The notes under the pieces are model-generated. The model ran no database searches, was not told the origin of the DNA, and saw nothing but the letters and a program-made list of their open reading frames with translations. A stretch of 64,000 bases of DNA, from contig NZ_CP108488.1 in assembly GCF_035987325.1 (NCBI RefSeq), positions 4,960,001-5,024,000 of the forward strand, written 5' to 3'. Position numbers and translations under genes: made by a program. This document shows positions 53,454 through 61,002 of this stretch, one piece after another; the first letter of the stretch is position 1, and each line of letters starts with the position of its first letter. Source of the DNA: Streptomyces sp. NBC_01244 (GTDB lineage Bacteria > Actinomycetota > Actinomycetes > Streptomycetales > Streptomycetaceae).

Positions 53454-54652
53454 CCCGGAACCTGGTCGTCGTGGGACACGGCATGGTCGGCCACCACCTG
53501 GTGGCCGAGGTGCGCGCCCGTGACCGGGGCGGGGCCTGGCGGATCACCGTGCACGGAGAGGAAGGGCGACCCGCGTACGACCGGGTCGCCCTCTCTTCGT
53601 ACGCGCACGGCCGCGTCGCGGCCGCCCTCACCCTGCCCCGGGAGCCCCTCGAGGGCGCGGACGTCCGGCTGGGCAGCACCGTCACGGCCGTCGACCCGGC
53701 CCGGCGGACGGTGCGGTGTGCCGACGGGCGGGAGGTCCCCTACGACGCCCTGGTGCTCGCCACCGGATCCCGCCCCTTCGTACCGCCCGTCCCCGGGCAC
53801 GACCTGCCCGGCTGCCACGTCTACCGGACGATCGAGGACGTCGACGCCATCCGGGCCGCCGCCCGGCCCGGCCGGCCCGCCGTCGTCATCGGCGGGGGCC
53901 TGCTCGGCCTGGAGGCCGCCAGCGCCCTGCACGCGCTCGGCATGCGCACCGAGGTGGTCGAGCGGGCCCCGTGGCTGATGGCGCTCCAGGTCGACGCGGG
54001 CGGCGGGGCCGTGCTGGGCCGCCGGATCTCGGCCCTCGGCATCGGCGTGCACTGCGACGCCGCCGTCGAGTCCGTCGATCCAGGCGCCGACGGTGCGGTC
54101 GCCGCCGTCACCCTGGCCGGGACCGGACCGCTCCCCGCCGACCTGGTGGTCTTCGCCGCCGGGGTCCGGCCCCGCGACGAACTGGCCGCCGCGGCCGGCC
54201 TGGCCCGGGCGGAGCGCGGCGGGATCCTCACCGACCGGCACTGCCGCACCTCGGACCCGGCCGTCTGGGCCGTCGGCGAGTGCGCGGCCGTCGAGGGCCG
54301 CTGCCACGGCATGGTGGCCCCGGGGCGCCGGATGGCCGAGGCGGTCGCCGCCCAGCTGACCGGCGACCCCGCCGCCGCCTTCCCGGGCGCGGACCCCGCC
54401 GCCCGGCTGAAGCTGCTGGGCGTGGAGGTGGCCGGCTTCGGCGACGTGCAGGGGCGGGAGCCGGGCGCGCTGGAGTTCGTGCGCCACGACCACCGCACGG
54501 ACGCGTACGCCAAGCTGACCCTGGCCGCGGACGCCCGTACCGTGCTCGGCGCGGTCCTGTCCGGCGACACCCGCGCCTACCCCGCCCTGCACGCCCTGTA
54601 CGGCCGCCCCCTGACGGCCTCGGCGGACCGGCTGATGCACACGCCGGGCTGA
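53450..54652 (+). CDS. Free-standing NirB N-terminal flavin domain (no siroheme nitrite reductase part)
   Basis: A 400-residue protein that tracks the first 400 residues of NirB: NLVVVGHGMVGHHLV, ITVHGEEGRPAYDRVALSSY, YDALVLATGSRPFVPPV, YRTIEDVDAI, VVIGGGLLGLEAASAL, VFAAGVRPRDELA, GILTDRHCRTSDPAVWAVGECA and ARLKLLGVEVAGFGDVQG. NirB is about 850 residues and continues into [2Fe-2S] and siroheme domains; none of those follow, since a hairpin terminator starts 9 bases after the stop. It can thus accept electrons from NADH but not reduce nitrite. It may be a second donor for the reductase, or act on another partner. Confidence 0.85.
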   Translation: MTRNLVVVGHGMVGHHLVAEVRARDRGGAWRITVHGEEGRPAYDRVALSSYAHGRVAAALTLPREPLEGADVRLGSTVTAVDPARRTVRCADGREVPYDALVLATGSRPFVPPVPGHDLPGCHVYRTIEDVDAIRAAARPGRPAVVIGGGLLGLEAASALHALGMRTEVVERAPWLMALQVDAGGGAVLGRRISALGIGVHCDAAVESVDPGADGAVAAVTLAGTGPLPADLVVFAAGVRPRDELAAAAGLARAERGGILTDRHCRTSDPAVWAVGECAAVEGRCHGMVAPGRRMAEAVAAQLTGDPAAAFPGADPAARLKLLGVEVAGFGDVQGREPGALEFVRHDHRTDAYAKLTLAADARTVLGAVLSGDTRAYPALHALYGRPLTASADRLMHTPG

Positions 54653-54660
54653 ACGGACGC

Positions 54661-54713
54661 GCGAACGGCCCCGGCCCCGCACCCCTTTCGGGGGCGGGGC
54701 CGGGGCCGTTCGC
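54661..54713. terminator. Terminator at the end of the nitrite operon
   Basis: A perfect 20-bp stem (54661-54680 with 54694-54713) is extended inside by CCCC and GGGG around TTTC. It lies nine bases after the stop of the NirB-like gene and faces the convergent flavodoxin gene. Confidence 0.92.
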
Positions 54714-54729
54714 GGCGGTGGGGCGCCGG

Positions 54730-55404
54730 TCAGCGGCGGGCGCGGAGGAGGCCCGCCACCTGGGCCACGCGGCGGCCCAGGTGGCGGACCGTCTCCAGGT
54801 CCGCCTTGGTCACGCCCTCGTCGCCCGCGTCGGTGTTCGCCTGGGCGCCGGCGCCCAGGTTGATGCCGAGGCGGTTGAGGTCGTTCTCCGAGCCCGTGGA
54901 GGAGTTCCAGCCCGGCGGGATGTCCAGGTTGACCCAGTGCATTCCGTGCTGGGCCGCCAGGATGGAGAAGTACTGGAGGGTGTGGAGCTTGTCCCCGTTC
55001 ATGGAGCCGGCCACCGTGAAGCCGGAGGCGGCCTTGTCCCGCCAGGCCTGGGCGGCCCAGCGCTTGGAGCTGGCCTCCGCGAAGGCGTGGAAGGCCGAGG
55101 AGGCGCTGCCCATGTAGGTGGGCGACCCGAACATGACTCCGTCGGCCTCGTCCAGCAGGGTCCACTGGCTGTCACTGATGGACAGCACGTCGACGAGGAC
55201 CGCGCGGGCCCCCGCCTCGCCGGCGCCGTCGCGGGCGGCGGCCGCCAGGGCCGCCGTGTGGCCGCGCCCCGAGTGGTAGGCGACGACCACCAGCGGGGAC
55301 TCGACGGCGGAGGTCCCGGTGGGGGCCTGGCCGGGGACCTGGCCGGGGACTTGGCCGGGGGTCCCGGTGGGGATCTCGCTGGGGGGAGTCATCGTCTCCG
55401 TCAT
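54730..55404 (-). CDS. Flavodoxin/WrbA-like NADPH-dependent FMN reductase
   Basis: A 224-residue protein: an unusual N-terminal tail of PGQV repeats (about 16-28), coded by near-identical 12-bp DNA units around 55320-55365, then a flavodoxin fold: VVVAYHSGRGHTAALAAAARDG, DGVMFGSPTYMGSASSAFHAF, KAASGFTVAGSMNGDK. It binds FMN and could reduce a quinone, nitro, azo or N-oxide group, or deliver flavin to the monooxygenase. Its ATG overlaps the TGA of the upstream FAD-monooxygenase gene (TGATG), so they are coupled. A second WrbA-like gene lies at 20714 but is a different branch. Confidence 0.83.
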   Translation of the reverse strand: MTETMTPPSEIPTGTPGQVPGQVPGQAPTGTSAVESPLVVVAYHSGRGHTAALAAAARDGAGEAGARAVLVDVLSISDSQWTLLDEADGVMFGSPTYMGSASSAFHAFAEASSKRWAAQAWRDKAASGFTVAGSMNGDKLHTLQYFSILAAQHGMHWVNLDIPPGWNSSTGSENDLNRLGINLGAGAQANTDAGDEGVTKADLETVRHLGRRVAQVAGLLRARR

Positions 55405-57002
55405 CAGTGTGCTCCGGTCGGGATGAGGGTCGCGGTGAGTTCCGCCTCGAGGCGGTTGAGGTCCCGGTCGTGGCCGTGGGCCGCGATGTGCCCGTCGGGC
55501 CGGACCAGGTAGTACCCGGGACGCCAGCAGCCGGTGGCGCGCAGCGAGTTGCGCCGCCGCAGCCGCTCCACCCGGACCTGGGGCCAGCGGTCGAGGATGT
55601 GGCCGATCTCGGCGCTCCAGTCGGAGCCGCCGCTGGAGGGCGGCAGCACCGCCAGGGTCCAGCCCTGCGGGTCGGCGGCGGGGCCCGAGATGCGGTGCGC
55701 GAGGGCCAGCCGGCGCGGGAAGACGGCGCCGACCTTGAGGCCGCCGGGCAGCTTCTCGTGCAGACCGCAGCCGGCCTTGCGCGAGGGCCGCTGGGTGGCG
55801 CGGACGATGTCGTAGGCGAGCCTGCGGCCCGCCATGACGGGGGCGTAGAAGTGCGAGACCAGCCCGGTGCGGTCCAGGACCCGGAAGGCGGCGTCGCGGG
55901 CCCGGACCTGGACCCGGCCGTTGAACATCCAGGCGCGCGTCTGGAAGTCGGTGTCGCGCACGATCCGCTGGGTCGCGTCCGAGCGCTCGGGCCCGTAGGT
56001 GTCGAGCAGGGAGACGGGCGAGGCGCCGTGGATGACCGCGGCCAGCTTCCAGGCCAGGTTGTGGGCGTCCTGGAGGCCGCTGTTCATGCCCTGGCCGCCG
56101 GCCGGGCTGTGCACGTGCGCGGCGTCGCCCATCAGGAAGATGCGGCCGCGCTGGAAGTCGCTGGCGTGCCGGGCGTGGACGCGGAAGACCGTCTCCCACA
56201 CCGGCTCGGTGATCTTGATGCCGCGCGGGCCGCGGTCGTAGATGACCTGCTGCATCATCTTGACGTTCACGCGCTCGCCGCCGGGCGGCATCACCGACAG
56301 GAAGCGGTAGACGCCGTCCGGCTGCGGGACGATCACCAGGGTGCCGTTGGGGTTCTGGAAGTACAGCACCTGGTCGGTGGGGAGGGTGCCCTCGATGCGG
56401 GCGTCGACGAGGGCGAACTCCATCTCGTACGTGCTGCCGGTGAAGGCCGAGCCCAGCTCGCCGCGGACCTTGCTGCCCGCGCCGTCGGCGCCGATCAGGA
56501 AGGGCACCCGGGTGCGCTCGATGAGGCCGTCGCCGTGCTCGAGGACGGCGGTGACCCCGTCGGTGGCGTTGACGTCGCCGGAGTGGTCGACCTTCTCGAT
56601 GTCGAGCAGCCGCACCCCGCGCTCGACCTTGCCGCCGAGCGCGTGCAGCCGCTCGGTGAGCACCCGCTCGGTCTCGGGCTGCGGCAGGTGCCGCGGCGCC
56701 AGGTCCTCCTGGAAGTCGAAGGTGGCCAGGTGCCGGCGCTCGGAGAAGTAGCTGAGGGCGTTGATCTGGACGGAGGCCTCCCGGATGGCGGGGCCGGCCC
56801 CCATGTCCTCCAGGATGTCCAGGGCGCGCGGCCACAGGGCCAGCGCCTTGGGCACGCCCAGCGGAACCGTCGTCAAGTCGATGATCCGGACCCCGACCCC
56901 CCGGCGCAGCAGCTCGATGGCCGCGGTCAGGCCGGTGGGGCCGGCGCCGACGATCAGGACGTCGTAGTCCGTGCCGCCCGTGCTCTGGATGTGCTCGGTC
57001 AC
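55404..57002 (-). CDS. FAD-dependent aromatic hydroxylase, PheA/TfdB type
   Basis: A 532-residue class A flavin monooxygenase. It has VLIVGAGPTGLTAAIELLRRGV, LIGADGAGSKVRGELG, IFLMGDAAHVHSPAGGQGMNSGLQDAHNLAWKLA, and a C-terminal thioredoxin-like extension (from about 410) that the PheA/TfdB family carries. Such enzymes hydroxylate phenols and aromatic polyketides. The substrate here could be the aniline or phenol part of the product. The GTG at 57002 overlaps the TGA of the upstream ligase gene (GTGA). It follows ligase 2 and precedes the flavodoxin. Confidence 0.87.
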   Translation of the reverse strand: MTEHIQSTGGTDYDVLIVGAGPTGLTAAIELLRRGVGVRIIDLTTVPLGVPKALALWPRALDILEDMGAGPAIREASVQINALSYFSERRHLATFDFQEDLAPRHLPQPETERVLTERLHALGGKVERGVRLLDIEKVDHSGDVNATDGVTAVLEHGDGLIERTRVPFLIGADGAGSKVRGELGSAFTGSTYEMEFALVDARIEGTLPTDQVLYFQNPNGTLVIVPQPDGVYRFLSVMPPGGERVNVKMMQQVIYDRGPRGIKITEPVWETVFRVHARHASDFQRGRIFLMGDAAHVHSPAGGQGMNSGLQDAHNLAWKLAAVIHGASPVSLLDTYGPERSDATQRIVRDTDFQTRAWMFNGRVQVRARDAAFRVLDRTGLVSHFYAPVMAGRRLAYDIVRATQRPSRKAGCGLHEKLPGGLKVGAVFPRRLALAHRISGPAADPQGWTLAVLPPSSGGSDWSAEIGHILDRWPQVRVERLRRRNSLRATGCWRPGYYLVRPDGHIAAHGHDRDLNRLEAELTATLIPTGAH

Positions 57003-58573
57003 GACGCTGCCTCCAGCTGTTCGCGCAGGATCGACGCCAGCTTGATGCGCTGGACCTTCATGGTGGCCGTGCGCGGTAGTTCGGCGAGCGGGATCTGGAT
57101 GGGATCGGCCATCTTCGGCAGGTCGGCGACGGCCCGCTTCCAGCGCGCGAGGTCCAGCGGCTCGCCCTGGCGGGTGCAGACCACCGGCAGGGCCTCCTGG
57201 TTGGGGCCGGGTACGAGCACCAGCTCGGCCAGCTCCTCCAGGCGCTGGAGCACGGCGTCCTCGACCTCCAGGGTGGAGTGGATGCCGGGGATCACGTCGA
57301 CCTCGCGGTCGAGCAGGTGCAGGCAGCCCACCTTGGTGCTGAAGCCGACGTCGCCGCCGCGCCACCACTTGCCGAAGGCCTGCTTGTCGAAGCGCTCCTT
57401 CTCCCCGTAGTAGCCGATGGCCCGGCCGGGGGTGCTGACCTCGATGTATCCGGGGTTCTCGCGGGAGGGCTTGAGGCCGTTGCGGGGCACCAGGCGGTAC
57501 TTGGTGATCCCGGGCATCGGGTAGCCGAGGCAGCGGCCGTCGGCCTTGTGGGCGTTCTTGCGCGTGTAGTGGCGGCCGGTGAGGGGGCCGCACTCGCTCT
57601 GCCCGTAGATCTGGAAGAAGACCGGGTTGGTGCGCTGCGAGGCCTTCAGCAGGCGGTCCATGGTGCCCGGGTGGATCGCGTCGAAGGTGCTGCTGAAACA
57701 GGCGACGTTGGAGAAGGGGCGGCGCGGGTCGTCGACCAGCTCCTCCCACTCCATGAAGGAGTTGGGGTGGGTCTCCACGAACGCCGGGCGGATCCGCCCG
57801 AAGAGCTCGGCGATCTTCTCGTTGCCGGTGTCGTTGACGACGGCCACGTGGAGGCCGCGCTGGAGCAGTACGGCCATGCCCAGGTACATCCGGGAGTGCA
57901 CGTACGAGAGGTGGATGGCGGCGGTGTCGCCCGTCTTGAGGAGCTTGCCGAGGCGGCGCTGCGGACGGTAGCGGCCGAAGAGGCTGCGGTGCGAGTGGAC
58001 GACCAGCTTGGGCAGGCCGGTGGTGCCCGAGGTGTGCGTCATCAGGGCCGGCTGGTCCGGGGCGAGCAGCACGGGCTCGCGGCGCGGCGAACCGGCCAGG
58101 TCCTGGAGGGAGACGACCCCGTCGCGGGCGGCGGAGACCGACAGCACGGCGTGGGTGACGGACACCAGGTCGGCGCCGGCGAGCGGACCGTCGAGCTTGG
58201 TGTCGTCCGTCAGCAGGTACGGCCGGTCGAGGCGGGCCAGCAGGGCGGCGGTGCTCTCGCCGTCCAGGGCGGGGGAGAGCATCACCGGGACGGCGCCGAT
58301 GCGGGCGCTCGCGCTGGCCAGGATGTAGATGTCGAAGTTGTTGTTCTTGTAGATCGCGACCTGGTCGCTCGCGCGCACACCCGCCGCGTACAGACGGGCG
58401 GCCATGTCGTCGATGTGGTCGGCCAGTTCGCCGACCGTCAGATACCCCGAGACGTCCGGCAGTACGTCCAGGCTGTGGTCCAGCATGATCGTCGTGCTGG
58501 GGCGGGCGGCGGCGGCCTGCTCGGGAACGGTCCCTATGTAGAGCCCGTTTGTTCGGGCGGGGTTCCGCAGCAT
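56999..58573 (-). CDS. AMP-forming ligase 2, divergent (candidate diazotase or acyl-CoA ligase)
   Basis: A 524-residue ANL enzyme closely related to ligase 1 (42384-43961). Both have the opening pattern of TVGELADHIDDMAARLYAAGV, the P-loop THTSGTTGLPKLVVH, IYGQSECGPL, and the odd hinge LLDREVDVIPGIHSTLEVEDAVL followed by a lysine in TATMKVQRIKL. The catalytic lysine is therefore present. Two such enzymes in one cluster point to two different activation steps, for example a diazotisation and a carboxylate activation. It is in a five-gene minus-strand run with NAT2 62 bases upstream. Confidence 0.72.
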   Translation of the reverse strand: MLRNPARTNGLYIGTVPEQAAAARPSTTIMLDHSLDVLPDVSGYLTVGELADHIDDMAARLYAAGVRASDQVAIYKNNNFDIYILASASARIGAVPVMLSPALDGESTAALLARLDRPYLLTDDTKLDGPLAGADLVSVTHAVLSVSAARDGVVSLQDLAGSPRREPVLLAPDQPALMTHTSGTTGLPKLVVHSHRSLFGRYRPQRRLGKLLKTGDTAAIHLSYVHSRMYLGMAVLLQRGLHVAVVNDTGNEKIAELFGRIRPAFVETHPNSFMEWEELVDDPRRPFSNVACFSSTFDAIHPGTMDRLLKASQRTNPVFFQIYGQSECGPLTGRHYTRKNAHKADGRCLGYPMPGITKYRLVPRNGLKPSRENPGYIEVSTPGRAIGYYGEKERFDKQAFGKWWRGGDVGFSTKVGCLHLLDREVDVIPGIHSTLEVEDAVLQRLEELAELVLVPGPNQEALPVVCTRQGEPLDLARWKRAVADLPKMADPIQIPLAELPRTATMKVQRIKLASILREQLEAAS

Positions 58574-58635
58574 CAGGTCTCTCCTCGGCGGGATTGCGGG
58601 GAAGGCGGGGAAGGCGGGGGCGGGTGCACGGGGCC

Positions 58636-59490
58636 TCAGTGGACCAGGACGCTCTCGCGCAGGACGCGCTCGTCCTCGTGCGAGAGCGTGATGCGGAAGG
58701 TGTCGCGCAGGTGCGTGATCGCCTCGTCGGTGGTCAGCTCGCGCTGGTGCTTGAACCCGTCGGCGTAGTCGGCGAAGAGCGTGCGGTGGCGCAGGGTGTG
58801 CCGGACGGTGTCGTCACCGCGCTGGGCGACCAGCTTGCCGATGAACGGCGAGGCCGGGTTCGTGGAGGTGTACACGTTCGACACCTCGAAGTCGATCCAG
58901 TGGTGCTGCTCCTCGCGCAGGCTGTACACGTCGAACCAGCCGTCGTGGTGCAGGCACCGCAGCACCCACTCCTCGCTCTCGCCCTCGCCCTCGCGGTCCA
59001 GCTTCCAGGTCCAGTCGCCGACCGTGACCTCGGCGCCGTCCTCGAAGGGGATGGGCTCCAGCGGGCCCTCGTCGCCGAAGCCGACGTCGGCGAGGTAGCG
59101 GCGGCCTTCGGCCTCGACGATCACGACCGCGTGCGAGCGGTAGCGGATCGCGTCGCTGCCGCGGCGGACGCGCGCCAGGTGGCGGGTGGACTTGAAGCCG
59201 ACCTGGTCGAGCGCGGCCGCGAAGAGCAGGTTGTTCTCCAGGCAGCAGCCACCGCGGCCGGAGTCGACGATCTTCTTCTGCAGGCTCGGGAGGTCGAGCG
59301 AGATGCGGTGTCCGACGGCCAGGTCGACGATCTCCCAGGAGACGGCGTCGACGTGGGCGCGGTGCAGCCGGCGCAGGGTCTCGAAGTCGGCGGTGGCCTG
59401 ACCTTCGAAGCCGATGCGGGCCAGGTACGCGTCGAGCACCAGGGCGTCGGAGTTCCAGTCAGCGGCGGGCGGCGGCGGCAGGGCGTTCAT
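58636..59490 (-). CDS. Arylamine N-acetyltransferase 2
   Basis: A 284-residue NAT, full family length. The triad is visible as Cys83 in RGGCCLENN (two adjacent Cys, the second aligning with the catalytic one), His120 in RSHAVV and Asp135 in ADVGFG. EIVDLAVGHRISLDLPSL resembles NAT1 in the same region, so the two are paralogues. It probably acylates an arylamine in the pathway. It lies between the MFS gene and ligase 2. An intergenic DNA repeat array of 10-bp and 8-bp units precedes it. Confidence 0.9.
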   Translation of the reverse strand: MNALPPPPAADWNSDALVLDAYLARIGFEGQATADFETLRRLHRAHVDAVSWEIVDLAVGHRISLDLPSLQKKIVDSGRGGCCLENNLLFAAALDQVGFKSTRHLARVRRGSDAIRYRSHAVVIVEAEGRRYLADVGFGDEGPLEPIPFEDGAEVTVGDWTWKLDREGEGESEEWVLRCLHHDGWFDVYSLREEQHHWIDFEVSNVYTSTNPASPFIGKLVAQRGDDTVRHTLRHRTLFADYADGFKHQRELTTDEAITHLRDTFRITLSHEDERVLRESVLVH

Positions 59491-59503
59491 CAGAGTGACC
59501 TTT

Positions 59504-59584
59504 CGTCTCGGGGTGTCTCGGGATGTCTCGGGATGTCTCGGGGCGTGCGGATCGTGCGTGGTGCGGTGGTGCGGTGGTGCGGTG
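59504..59584. repeat. Short tandem repeats upstream of NAT2
   Basis: Four 10-bp units based on TGTCTCGGGA (59504-59543) are followed by three 8-bp GTGCGGTG units (59561-59584). They occupy most of the 104-base gap between the MFS and NAT2 genes. They look like slippage products and no role is evident. Confidence 0.8.
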
Positions 59585-59594
59585 GGGCTGTGGT

Positions 59595-60866
59595 TCAGCG
59601 GGCCTCGGCGGGGACGGACGCCACCCCCGGGACCTCGGAGCGGCCCTTGTCCGCGGCGGCGGCGCGGTTCGACGCCCGTCCGGCCAGCACGACGAGGCCG
59701 ATGGCGGCGGCGAAGGCCAGGCCGATCCACAGCACCAGGTGCGTGAAGACGTCGGTGGCCTGCGGGACCTGCGCGCCGATGCCGGCGCCGAGGTTGAGCA
59801 GGAAGCTGTAGACGGCGATGGCGGTGGCGCGGTCCGCGCCGGCCGCTCCGCCGACGGCCTGGACCAGGGCGGGTCCGGCGGTCGCGACGCCCACCATGGC
59901 GGCGAACAGGGCGATGCCCAGGACCAGGGTGTTGTCCCCGGCCAGTGCGGCGGCGCCCATGCCCAGGCCGGCCAGGGCCAGCGCTCCGGCGGCCCGCCGG
60001 GTCGGCGGGATGGCGGCCAGCTTCGGCGCCGCGAGGACGGCGACCAGCAGGGACGGCAGTGCGGAGGCGCGCAGCGCGAACATGGCGTCGGGGTCGCCGA
60101 GCGACTCCGGGCCGTACAGCTGGACGCCGGTGTAGACGGCGGTGACCCCGCCGAGCACGATGAGCGCGGTGACGAACAGCGGGATCAGCCGCCCGGAGCT
60201 GAGCACGTTGCCGAAGGCGAAGCCGCCCCCGGCCCGGCCGGCGTCGCGCGGCGCGTCCGGCAGCATCACCATGCGGGCGGCCACGGCGCCCGCGGCCAGC
60301 AGCGGGGCCGAGACCCAGAACACGGCGCCCCAGCCGAACAGCGACTCCAGCAGCTGGGCGCCGAGCTGGCCGGCGACCAGGGTGCCGCCGAGCGCGCAGG
60401 ACACCACGGTCAGCGCGAGGGCGACCCGCTGGGCCGGCAGCCGCTCGCCGAAGTAGGCGTACACGACGGGGGCGAAGACGCCGGCGGCCAGGCCCTGCAC
60501 GGCGCGCATGGCCAGTCCTCCGGTCTGCCCGCCGGCCAGCGGCACGGCCAGCGTGGCGAGGGACAGCGCGGCGAGGCTGGTCCAGATCGCGGTCCGGCGG
60601 CCGTAGTTCTCGGCGAGCGGGCCGCTGAGGAGCGAGCCGCAGGCGTAGGCGATGGCGAAGGCCGAGGTCGCCCAGGCGGCGGCGGACTGCTCCACGCCCC
60701 ATGCCGTGGCGATCTCCGGCATGAGCGGGATGGTCACGTAGGCCTGGCTGCCGAGGATGAGCCCGATGACGGCCATCACCGCGACGGTGGCACCGAAGGG
60801 AACCTGGTCCGTGGCGGCACGTCCGGGGTCTCCGGGTGATGCAGCGGGTTGCGGGATACCTGACAT
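59595..60866 (-). CDS. MFS transporter (drug exporter type)
   Basis: A 423-residue protein with about twelve membrane helices and the MFS A-motif-like GPLAENYGRRTAIW between helices 2 and 3. It is close to the arabinose-efflux/DHA1 group, so export of the cluster product is the most likely task, together with self-protection. The ATG at 60866 is preceded by GGAGG. It is in the same direction as LuxC upstream and NAT2 downstream, with gaps of 136 and 104 bases, so it may have its own promoter. Confidence 0.88.
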   Translation of the reverse strand: MSGIPQPAASPGDPGRAATDQVPFGATVAVMAVIGLILGSQAYVTIPLMPEIATAWGVEQSAAAWATSAFAIAYACGSLLSGPLAENYGRRTAIWTSLAALSLATLAVPLAGGQTGGLAMRAVQGLAAGVFAPVVYAYFGERLPAQRVALALTVVSCALGGTLVAGQLGAQLLESLFGWGAVFWVSAPLLAAGAVAARMVMLPDAPRDAGRAGGGFAFGNVLSSGRLIPLFVTALIVLGGVTAVYTGVQLYGPESLGDPDAMFALRASALPSLLVAVLAAPKLAAIPPTRRAAGALALAGLGMGAAALAGDNTLVLGIALFAAMVGVATAGPALVQAVGGAAGADRATAIAVYSFLLNLGAGIGAQVPQATDVFTHLVLWIGLAFAAAIGLVVLAGRASNRAAAADKGRSEVPGVASVPAEAR

Positions 60867-61002
60867 GGGGCGACTTCCTCCGTCGTGGGGACTGCGTAGT
60901 CGATAGGAATCCTGTGCGGGGCGGCGTGGGCCTGCCATCGGGCCCCGGGTACTCCGTCAGGTGCGCTCCGCGATCCATCAACTGCGACGGCGTCGCCGTC
61001 CG

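Noticed and set aside
53450..54652. Complete NADH-dependent nitrite reductase
   Set aside because: The protein ends at residue 400. The iron-sulfur and siroheme domains are absent and no NirD gene follows.
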